DNA from: Candidatus Pacearchaeota archaeon RBG_13_36_9 | GTDB lineage: Archaea; Nanobdellota; Nanobdellia; Pacearchaeales; GW2011-AR1 | Assembly (NCBI GenBank): GCA_001786395.1 | Contig: MFWN01000022.1 | Location: forward strand, 9,411 to 17,071 | Reading direction: 5' to 3' | Length of the DNA stretch: 7,661 bases | Part shown: positions 1 to 4,442 of the stretch, one piece after another | Layout: each line of letters opens with the position of its first letter | How positions within the stretch are numbered: the first letter of the stretch is position 1 | Position numbers and translations under genes: made by a program | Notes under the pieces: generated by a model | Told to the model about the DNA's origin: nothing | What the model saw: the letters and a program-made list of their open reading frames with translations, nothing else | Databases searched by the model: none

Positions 1-359
1 TAATTGCAGACGCATTAAATCAAATAATGAATGCAAAGAAAGCAAGAGAAGAAGAAGTCAAAATAAGAAAACATTCCAAATTTCTTATCAACATACTTGA
101 CTTAATGAAGAGAATGGGCTATCTGGAATACAAGAAAGAAGGCTCCGAGCTAGTCATAAACATAAAAGAAATAAACGAATGCAAAGCCATAAAGCCCCGG
201 TTGAATGTTTCTGCCAGCCAGATAGACAGGTATGTCAGGAGATTCCTTCCATCCAGAGATTTTGGCTATCTTATCATATCTACAAGCCAGGGACTGTTAA
301 CCCATAAAGAGACTGTTGAAAAAAGGATAGGAGGAAGCCTAATAGCTTACATCTTCTAA
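1..359 (+). CDS. rps8: Small ribosomal subunit protein uS8, 5'-truncated
   Basis: uS8 binds the central domain of 16S rRNA and is needed to assemble the 30S platform. The frame is open from base 3 to the TAA at 357-359 and shows 118 residues. The first visible ones (IADALNQIMNAKKA) match the N-terminal helix of archaeal S8, which usually reads like DPLANALSHIDNAEK, so the ATG at 27 is an internal Met and the true start lies a few codons before the window. The C-terminal half carries the family signature: the KPR stretch, then RRFLPSRDFGYLIISTSQG, then THKE and an IGG motif before the AYIF end. About 6-10 residues appear to be missing relative to the usual archaeal length near 130. Its TAA overlaps the ATG of the 17-codon mini-ORF that follows. 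Identification is secure. Confidence 0.96.
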   Translation, partial: IADALNQIMNAKKAREEEVKIRKHSKFLINILDLMKRMGYLEYKKEGSELVINIKEINECKAIKPRLNVSASQIDRYVRRFLPSRDFGYLIISTSQGLLTHKETVEKRIGGSLIAYIF

Positions 360-412
360 TGAAAAAAATCAAAGATTTTTTGCCTCTTAAACTCTTGCGA
401 GGTTTAAGATGA
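359..412 (+). CDS. Putative 17-aa leader or micro-ORF, copy 1
   Basis: An ATG overlapping the rps8 stop (TAATG at 357-361) opens a frame encoding MKKIKDFLPLKLLRGLR. It closes with a TGA (410-412) that overlaps the rpl6 start (ATGA at 409-412). The peptide is cationic (four Lys and two Arg against one Asp), and five of its 17 residues are Leu. There is no well-placed Shine-Dalgarno sequence: the GGAGG at 330-334 lies about 24 nt upstream, so translation would depend on termination-reinitiation from rps8. The stop/start overlaps at both ends and an identical second copy at 957-1010 favour translation, or at least a unit designed to keep coupling. No family is recognised. The ORF could also be incidental to an RNA element or an inserted repeat. 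Confidence 0.5.
   Translation: MKKIKDFLPLKLLRGLR
363..381 (+). promoter_or_regulatory. A/T hairpin in repeat copy 1
   Basis: AAAAAATC (363-370) and GATTTTTT (374-381) form a perfect 8-bp inverted repeat around an AAA loop. In RNA this is a weak A-U stem ending in six U residues, so it could act as a pause or attenuation site as well as a structural element. The same bases code for the KKIKDF part of the mini-ORF, so the palindrome may be partly a by-product of codons. The pairing is seen directly; the role is inferred. Confidence 0.4.
385..409 (+). promoter_or_regulatory. rpl6: Hairpin holding the rpl6 Shine-Dalgarno, copy 1
   Basis: CTTAAACTC (386-394) can pair with GAG (399-401) and TTTAAG (403-408), with one bulged G at 402 and a TTGC loop. 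An outer T385-A409 pair would include the first base of the rpl6 start codon. The 3' arm contains GAGGT (399-403), five bases before the ATG, which is a well-placed Shine-Dalgarno sequence. Folding would therefore hide the ribosome binding site, and a ribosome translating the mini-ORF would open it. Translational control is inferred from this geometry. Confidence 0.5.
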
Positions 413-957
413 GAAAGAAAGCACTGAACTCCATAGTAGAAGAAAAAGAGATACCTGCCGGAGTGGAGGTTGAGATAAACGGGCAGGAGATAGCGGTTAA
501 AAAGGAAGGCAAAGAGATAAGGAAAAAAATGCCAAAAGTGATGATGGAAAAAAAAGAAAACAAAATAATTGTAAAGACTATGGGCGCGACAAAAAGGGAA
601 AGAAAACAGATTAACACTATAATTTCACATATTTCCAACATGCTTGCAGGATTAGAAACAGATTATGTATATAAGCTCCAGATATGCTCGGTGCATTTCC
701 CAATGAATGTTGCTGTAAAAGATAACCTGGTTATAATAAAAAACTTCCTTGGTGAGACAAAAGAAAGAAAAGCCAAGATTTTGGACAATGTGACAGTTAA
801 AATAGACAGGGAGATAATAACTGTCAGTTCTCCAGATAAAGAGGCTGCAGGGCAGACAGCAGGGAATATTGAAAAAAGGACAAGGACAAGAAATAAAGAC
901 CGGAGGATTTTCCAGGACGGAATATACATGACAGAACAAGCTGGAATCAAATTATAA
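409..957 (+). CDS. rpl6: Large ribosomal subunit protein uL6
   Basis: uL6 sits near the factor-binding site of the 50S subunit, contacting 23S rRNA near the sarcin-ricin loop. The 182-aa product has the two-lobed L6 layout. The first lobe begins at EIPAGVEVEINGQEIAVKKEGKE (about residues 14-36, divided here only for reading). The second lobe contains YKLQICSVHFPMNVAV (88-103), then the NFLGE motif and KAKILDNV, and ends with the archaeal signature DRRIFQDGIY (164-173). Length is normal for archaea. The start at 409 is supported by GAGGT five bases upstream and by the ATGA overlap with the mini-ORF stop. The first four codons (MRKK) lie inside the 64-bp repeat and are identical to those of eL32, so this N-terminus may have been copied from the next gene. 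The TAA stop lies in the second repeat copy. Confidence 0.97.
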   Translation: MRKKALNSIVEEKEIPAGVEVEINGQEIAVKKEGKEIRKKMPKVMMEKKENKIIVKTMGATKRERKQINTIISHISNMLAGLETDYVYKLQICSVHFPMNVAVKDNLVIIKNFLGETKERKAKILDNVTVKIDREIITVSSPDKEAAGQTAGNIEKRTRTRNKDRRIFQDGIYMTEQAGIKL

Positions 958-1010
958 TGAAAAAAATCAAAGATTTTTTGCCTCTTAAACTCTTGCGAGG
1001 TTTAAGATGA
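957..1010 (+). CDS. Putative 17-aa leader or micro-ORF, copy 2
   Basis: This ORF has the same nucleotide sequence and product (MKKIKDFLPLKLLRGLR) as 359-412. Its ATG overlaps the rpl6 stop (TAATG at 955-959), and its TGA overlaps the rpl32e start (ATGA at 1007-1010). No Shine-Dalgarno sequence is evident in the preceding rpl6 codons, so translation would again depend on reinitiation. The identical arrangement at a second gene boundary argues against a chance ORF. Synonymous changes cannot be tested because the copies do not differ. Confidence 0.5.
   Translation: MKKIKDFLPLKLLRGLR
961..979 (+). promoter_or_regulatory. A/T hairpin in repeat copy 2
   Basis: This is the same 8-bp AAAAAATC/GATTTTTT inverted repeat with an AAA loop as at 363-381, here just after the rpl6 stop. 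It could serve as a pause site or weak terminator that lowers readthrough into rpl32e, or it could be only the coding sequence of the mini-ORF. Confidence 0.4.
983..1007 (+). promoter_or_regulatory. rpl32e: Hairpin holding the rpl32e Shine-Dalgarno, copy 2
   Basis: The stem has a 9-bp core with one bulge and a TTGC loop, as in copy 1. Its 3' arm (997-1006) contains GAGGT (997-1001), five bases before the rpl32e ATG. Both uL6 and eL32 would therefore share the same translation-initiation structure, which may coordinate their synthesis. The pairing is seen in sequence; regulation is inferred. Confidence 0.5.
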
Positions 1011-1504
1011 GAAAGAAATTTTTGAGAGGCAAATGGAGAACATATTCAAAGCTCGGCAGAGGCAGAAAAAGCAAACAGAAGTACAGAAAAGCCAAAGGAA
1101 GGCACAATAAAATAAGGGAAAAACTGAAGGGCAATCCAATCTTAGTAGCAATAGGCTATAAGAAACCAAGAAAGGAAAAAGCAGAGACAAGGATAATCCA
1201 TAACCTACAAGAACTAGCAGACTTGAAAAAAGGAGAATCTGTGATTTTAGCAAAAATCGGCCAGAAAAGCAAGCTGAAAATTGCCGAGAAGGCCGAGGAA
1301 AAAGAGATAAAAATATTAAATCTGAACATAAGAAAATTTATTAAAAGAGTAGAAAGGAAGAAGAAAGAAAAGCAGCTGGAAAGGAAAGGGAAAGAAGAGA
1401 AGAAAACCAAGGAGAAGAAGGCTAAGCCAAAGAAGGAAGAGAAAGAAAAACCTAAAGAGGGCGCAGAAAAACAGCTGGAAAAGATTCAGGAGAATAAAAA
1501 ATGA
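1007..1504 (+). CDS. rpl32e: Large ribosomal subunit protein eL32 with lysine-rich C-terminal tail
   Basis: eL32 is a 50S protein found in archaea and eukaryotes but not bacteria. The core is recognisable from residue 3 to about 107: KFLRGKWRTYSKLG (4-17), a basic stretch ending near REKLKGNP, the conserved VAIGYKKPR (47-55), then IIHNLQEL (63-70) and IAEKAEEKEIKILNLN (92-107). From about residue 108 to 165 follows a low-complexity tail made mainly of Lys and Glu. It is longer than the usual archaeal C-terminus and probably forms a charged, disordered or helical arm. The start is supported by GAGGT five bases upstream and the KKFLR context. The stop overlaps the rpl19e start by 4 nt (ATGA). 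Base use in the tail is extremely purine-rich. Confidence 0.95.
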   Translation: MRKKFLRGKWRTYSKLGRGRKSKQKYRKAKGRHNKIREKLKGNPILVAIGYKKPRKEKAETRIIHNLQELADLKKGESVILAKIGQKSKLKIAEKAEEKEIKILNLNIRKFIKRVERKKKEKQLERKGKEEKKTKEKKAKPKKEEKEKPKEGAEKQLEKIQENKK

Positions 1505-1902
1505 AGCTCGATAAGAAAAAGCAACTTGCAGCCAAGACATTGGGAACAGGCAAGAGAAAGATAATATTTGACGAAAGCAGATTGAGTGAGATTAAAGAGG
1601 CAATAACCAAGCAGGATATTCGGGACCTTAAAAAAACAGGGGCAATAAGAATCAGGGAAACTAAAGGAAGAAGAAAAGTAAGAAAGAGAAAAACTAAAAG
1701 GGGTGCAGGAGGAATAAAAATTAACGTAAAAAAAAGAAAAGAGGTTTATGTAAGAATAACAAGAAAATTAAGAAGCTACATTAAAGCTCTTAAAGAGAAT
1801 AAAAAAATAGACCATAAAACTTATAGGGAATTAAGGAAAAAAATCAAGGCAAGAGGCTTTAAAAGCAAAGCGCAACTAAAAGAATATCTTAAAACAGAAT
1901 GA
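1501..1902 (+). CDS. rpl19e: Large ribosomal subunit protein eL19
   Basis: eL19 is an archaeal/eukaryotic 50S protein that takes part in an intersubunit bridge. The 133-aa product shows the family order: an N-terminal helix with QLAAKTLGTGKRKIIFDESRL (about 8-28, split in families at the LG turn), then EAITKQDIRDLKKTGAI (33-49), a very basic linker (52-80), and a C-terminal helical part with IDHKTYRELRKKIKARGF (103-120) and the KSKAQLKEYL end (121-130). It is somewhat short because the basic linker is compact. The start is set by AGGAG at 1488-1492, eight bases before the ATG, and by the ATGA overlap with rpl32e. The stop likewise overlaps the next gene. Confidence 0.96.
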   Translation: MKLDKKKQLAAKTLGTGKRKIIFDESRLSEIKEAITKQDIRDLKKTGAIRIRETKGRRKVRKRKTKRGAGGIKINVKKRKEVYVRITRKLRSYIKALKENKKIDHKTYRELRKKIKARGFKSKAQLKEYLKTE

Positions 1903-2369
1903 GCAACAAAGAAATTTTAGGGGAGTTGGAAGAGAAATTTAAGACAATGAAGAAAGAGCTGGGCTTCAGGGCCAGTTTAGACGAGCTGGATGAAGCTTTT
2001 TTTGTCCGGGATGCCTTATTAAGCGCGCGTTTTGTGAGCGAGAAATTGTCAAGGCAAATATGCTCTAGGATTATAGAAACGTATATGGTCTGGACCAATT
2101 ATCTACACAGCCTGATAATGCCTAATCCGGGGCATATGCTGAATATGAATGAAAGCAAGATGTTCAACGAAGAAGAGAAAAGGGCTTTACTGGGATTACT
2201 CAGCAAGTCAATGGAGCTTACAAGCAGAAACAACCTTATAGGGCTGACTAAAGACAAAAAAGAAGAAGCAAAATTTATTGATAATGCCTTGAACTTTTGG
2301 GTAAAATCATTTAAACCCGAGATGATTAAGGTAGTAACAAAAATAAATGAGAATTGGAAATCCAACTAG
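1899..2369 (+). CDS. Unrecognised 156-aa protein inserted between rpl19e and rpl18
   Basis: I do not recognise a family. The 156-aa product is unlike its neighbours: acidic and basic residues almost balance (about 23 Asp/Glu against 25 Lys/Arg), so it does not look like an rRNA-binding r-protein. It appears mostly helical with no signal peptide or membrane segment. Visible landmarks are a charged N-terminal helix (3-20), SLDELDEAFFVRDALLSARF (26-45), an aromatic stretch around TYMVWTNYLH (61-70), a proline turn PNPGHM (75-80), and a C-terminal helix near FIDNALNFWVKSFKPE (126-141). The gene is coupled to rpl19e by an ATGA overlap with no clear Shine-Dalgarno sequence of its own, and lies 9 bp before rpl18. 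That implies co-translation with the operon. It could be a lineage-specific ribosome-associated, assembly or stress factor; this is inference from context only. Confidence 0.85.
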   Translation: MSNKEILGELEEKFKTMKKELGFRASLDELDEAFFVRDALLSARFVSEKLSRQICSRIIETYMVWTNYLHSLIMPNPGHMLNMNESKMFNEEEKRALLGLLSKSMELTSRNNLIGLTKDKKEEAKFIDNALNFWVKSFKPEMIKVVTKINENWKSN

Positions 2370-2378
2370 AGAGAGAAG

Positions 2379-2867
2379 ATGAGAACCGCCAAGAGAAGAA
2401 GAACAGAAAATAAAACAGATTATAAAGCCAGGCTTATACTGCTTAAAAGCCAAATGCCACGGGTGGTGGTGAGAAAAACCAATAGGTATATTTTAGTTCA
2501 GTATGTCCAGAGCGAAGAGGCAAGGGATAAGGTTATTCTTGGAATCAGCTCAAAAGACCTCCTAAAACATGGGTGGGAAAAGGAGAAAGCTGGCAGCCTG
2601 AAGTCTATACCTGCAGGATACTTAACCGGGCTACTTTTAGGCACGAAGATTAAAGCGAGAGAAGAAGTAATTTTAGACTTAGGTATGATGAGAAATGTCA
2701 AGAAGAGCAGGATTTATGCTGTTTTAAACGGGCTTGTCGATGCAGGAGTGAAGATCAAGCATAAAAAAGAGGTCTTTCCAGATGAAAAAAGAATAAAGGG
2801 AGAACATTTAAAAAATAAGATAAACTTTGAAAAAATCAAGGAGAATATCCTGAAAGGAAAGAAATAA
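2379..2867 (+). CDS. rpl18: Large ribosomal subunit protein uL18
   Basis: uL18 binds 5S rRNA and helps anchor it in the central protuberance of the 50S subunit. The 162-aa product has the archaeal features: the basic N-terminus RRRTENKTDYKARLILLKS (6-24), PRVVVRKTNRYILVQ (27-41), the glycine/leucine motif PAGYLTGLLLG (78-88), EEVILDLGMM (95-104), and the late DAGVKIKHKKEVFPDEKRIKG (about 121-141, the DE and KG positions being typical). It ends with a short basic extension. The start follows the previous stop by 9 bp, with a purine run (GAGAGAG) just upstream as a weak binding site. The next gene begins 4 bp after the TAA. Confidence 0.96.
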   Translation: MRTAKRRRTENKTDYKARLILLKSQMPRVVVRKTNRYILVQYVQSEEARDKVILGISSKDLLKHGWEKEKAGSLKSIPAGYLTGLLLGTKIKAREEVILDLGMMRNVKKSRIYAVLNGLVDAGVKIKHKKEVFPDEKRIKGEHLKNKINFEKIKENILKGKK

Positions 2868-2871
2868 AAAC

Positions 2872-3627
2872 ATGGAAGGAAAAAATATACAAGAAAGCAA
2901 ACCGGGGATTGCAGAAGTAATTCCAGAAAGGCGTGGAAGAGAAAAGCTGAGCCCAGAAGAAAGAGAAAAAGTTGAAGTCAAAAGGCAAATTGAGAACTGG
3001 AAGCCAAAGACCAAATTAGGGAAGCTGGTAAAGGAAGGAAAAATAAAAAATATAGATGAAATTCTCAACAAGCATAAAATTTTAGAATCAGAAATAGTCG
3101 ATTCCTTACTGAGCTTAAAATCAGATTTATTATCAATAGGGCAAGCCAAAGGCAAGTTTGGGGGCGGAAAAAGAAGAGCGTGGAGGCAGACCCAGAAAAA
3201 AACAATGGAAGGCAATGTCCCTACATTCTCTTGCATGACTGTTGTTGGAAACGGGCAAGGATATGTGGGATTAGGCTATGGAAGGGCAAAGGAAACTCTT
3301 CCTGCAAGAGCAAAAGCTTTAAGGATTGCCAAACTGAACATAATAAAGATAAAAAGAGGATGCGGAAGTTTTGACTGCACGTGCAACGAGCCGCATAGCA
3401 TCCCATTTAAAACAGAAGGAAAATGCGGGAGCTCAAGAATAATGCTATGGCCCGCCCCTCAAGGAACAGGGCTGGTTGTAGGAGACCAGTGCAAAAAAAT
3501 TTTAAAGCTAGCTGGGATAAAAGATGTTTACAGCAAGTCCTTTGGACAAACAAGAACAACTTTTAATGTCGCCAAGGCGTGTATGGACGCTTTAAAAAAC
3601 TTGAATAAATTGGGCGGGGAAAAATGA
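2872..3627 (+). CDS. rps5: Small ribosomal subunit protein uS5
   Basis: uS5 lies at the mRNA entry side of the 30S subunit and contributes to decoding fidelity. The 251-aa product has an N-terminal charged extension (1-40), then WKPKTKLGKLVKEGKI (43-58), the S5 N-terminal double-stranded-RNA-binding fold (about 78-160) with VVGNGQGYVGLGYGRAKE (124-141), and the C-terminal domain with PAPQGTGLVVG (194-204), LAGIKDVYSKSFGQTRTTFN (213-232). The archaeal/eukaryotic GCGS..C.C...H cluster is intact (Cys164, Cys169, Cys171, His175), a possible metal site. The KFGGGKRRAWRQTQKK stretch (95-110) replaces the usual archaeal VQRMT-like loop and recalls DPANN uS5 proteins, from memory. The ATG overlap with rpl30 gives a coupled junction. 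Confidence 0.96.
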   Translation: MEGKNIQESKPGIAEVIPERRGREKLSPEEREKVEVKRQIENWKPKTKLGKLVKEGKIKNIDEILNKHKILESEIVDSLLSLKSDLLSIGQAKGKFGGGKRRAWRQTQKKTMEGNVPTFSCMTVVGNGQGYVGLGYGRAKETLPARAKALRIAKLNIIKIKRGCGSFDCTCNEPHSIPFKTEGKCGSSRIMLWPAPQGTGLVVGDQCKKILKLAGIKDVYSKSFGQTRTTFNVAKACMDALKNLNKLGGEK

Positions 3628-4043
3628 TAATAGTAATTAGAATTTCTGGAAAAGTGAAAATAAGGGGAGAGATAGAAGAGACTCTTTTTAGGCTTAGGCT
3701 CAGAAGAAAATACTCATGCATACTTATTAGTGAAAAGGATGCCAATCGTAGAGGCATGCTAGATAAAGTAAAAAATTACGTCAGTTATGGAAATATTGAA
3801 AAGATCACTCTCGTTAGGCTAATTGAAAAGAGAGCTGTTAGAGCAGACAAAAAAGAAATTAAGGACGCAAAGAAAATTGCAGATGACCTTGAAAAAGGAA
3901 AGAACTTAGAAGAATTGGAGCTAAAACCTTTCTTCAGACTTGGCCCGCCCAGAGGCGGATTAAAAAGCTCCAAGAAAAGTTATCCGAAGGGAGTTTTAGG
4001 AAATAATAAGGAGATAAACAAACTAGTGGAAAGGATGCTATGA
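3624..4043 (+). CDS. rpl30: Large ribosomal subunit protein uL30
   Basis: uL30 is a small 50S protein; archaeal and eukaryotic versions (the eukaryotic L7 family) have a C-terminal extension absent in bacteria. The 139-aa product begins directly with the beta strand MIIVIRISGKVKIRGEIEET (1-20), continues through LRLRRKYSCILI (24-35), and has the archaeal tail KPFFRLGPPRGG (101-112) followed by PKGVLGN (121-127) and the end motif EINKLVERML. The start overlaps the rps5 stop by 4 nt; the G-rich GGCGGGG just upstream may serve as a poor Shine-Dalgarno sequence. The stop overlaps rpl15 by 4 nt, so the three genes are closely coupled. Confidence 0.95.
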   Translation: MIIVIRISGKVKIRGEIEETLFRLRLRRKYSCILISEKDANRRGMLDKVKNYVSYGNIEKITLVRLIEKRAVRADKKEIKDAKKIADDLEKGKNLEELELKPFFRLGPPRGGLKSSKKSYPKGVLGNNKEINKLVERML

Positions 4044-4441
4044 AACTCAAAAAAAGAACAAAACACAGCAGGATGAGGGGCGTTAGAACTCACGGGCATT
4101 CTGCCAAGCTTAATAAAGGAAAGGGAAGCCACGGAGGAAAAGGAATGAGTGGAACAGGAAAAAGAGCAGACCAGAAAAAAACACTGGTAATTAAAAAATA
4201 TGGCAACAAATATTTCGGAAAACAGGGAGAAACAAGCAGAAGAAAAGAGAAAAAAAGAATAAAATTCATTAATCTCAAGAATATTGCAGAGAAATATGAT
4301 TCAGGAGAAGTTGACCTTAAAGAGTATAAAATCCTCGGTGACGGCGAGTTGAAAGGAAAGTATGTCATCAAGGCAAGGGCTGCTTCCAAGACTGCAATAG
4401 AAAAAGTTAAAAAAGCTGGCGGAGACATTATTCTAGGATAA
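4040..4441 (+). CDS. rpl15: Large ribosomal subunit protein uL15
   Basis: uL15 is a late-assembling 50S protein with a long glycine-rich N-terminal extension that threads into 23S rRNA. The 133-aa product shows this well: RTKHSRMRGVRTHGHS (6-21), then GKGSHGGKGMSGTGKR (27-42), with the GHS and HGGKG motifs typical of archaeal L15. The globular C-terminal part contains INLKNIAEKY (77-86), KILGDGELKGKYVIKARAAS (97-116) and the KAGGDI end (125-130). It is slightly shorter than most archaeal homologues. It starts within the rpl30 stop and ends one base before secY. Confidence 0.96.
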   Translation: MKLKKRTKHSRMRGVRTHGHSAKLNKGKGSHGGKGMSGTGKRADQKKTLVIKKYGNKYFGKQGETSRRKEKKRIKFINLKNIAEKYDSGEVDLKEYKILGDGELKGKYVIKARAASKTAIEKVKKAGGDIILG

Positions 4442-4442
4442 A

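Larger units (their letters stand above)
357..420 (+). repeat. 64-bp exact direct repeat, copy 1 (rps8/rpl6 junction)
   Basis: These 64 bases are identical to 955-1018, at an offset of 598 bp. The match begins at the TAA stop of rps8 and runs through the first four codons (MRKK) of rpl6; the flanking bases differ on both sides. The repeat holds a 17-codon ORF, two inverted repeats and the Shine-Dalgarno sequence of rpl6. It fills the whole rps8/rpl6 gap, while most other junctions in this operon overlap or are separated by less than 10 bp. Identity was checked base by base. Its function is not known. Confidence 0.97.
955..1018 (+). repeat. 64-bp exact direct repeat, copy 2 (rpl6/rpl32e junction)
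   Basis: This copy is identical to 357-420. It starts at the rpl6 TAA and extends through the first four codons of rpl32e. The two copies bracket rpl6 almost exactly, so recombination between them would remove a 598-bp unit containing that gene. No divergence has accumulated between the copies, which implies recent duplication, gene conversion, strong selection on RNA or peptide, or an assembly fault. Confidence 0.97.

Noticed and set aside
27..359. uS8 starting at the ATG at 27
   Set aside because: The frame continues upstream with IADALNQI, which matches the conserved uS8 N-terminus, so this ATG is internal and the gene is cut by the window edge.
357..1018. CRISPR-like array from the two repeats
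   Set aside because: There are only two copies, the spacing is a complete conserved gene, and the repeats overlap coding sequence.
1380..1500. Purine-rich low-complexity stretch as a possible tandem repeat
   Set aside because: There is no regular period; the composition comes from AAG/GAA/GAG codons in the eL32 tail.
3180..3374. 64-codon + strand ORF inside rps5
   Set aside because: It lies in another frame within the well-conserved uS5 sequence and has no binding site or family resemblance.
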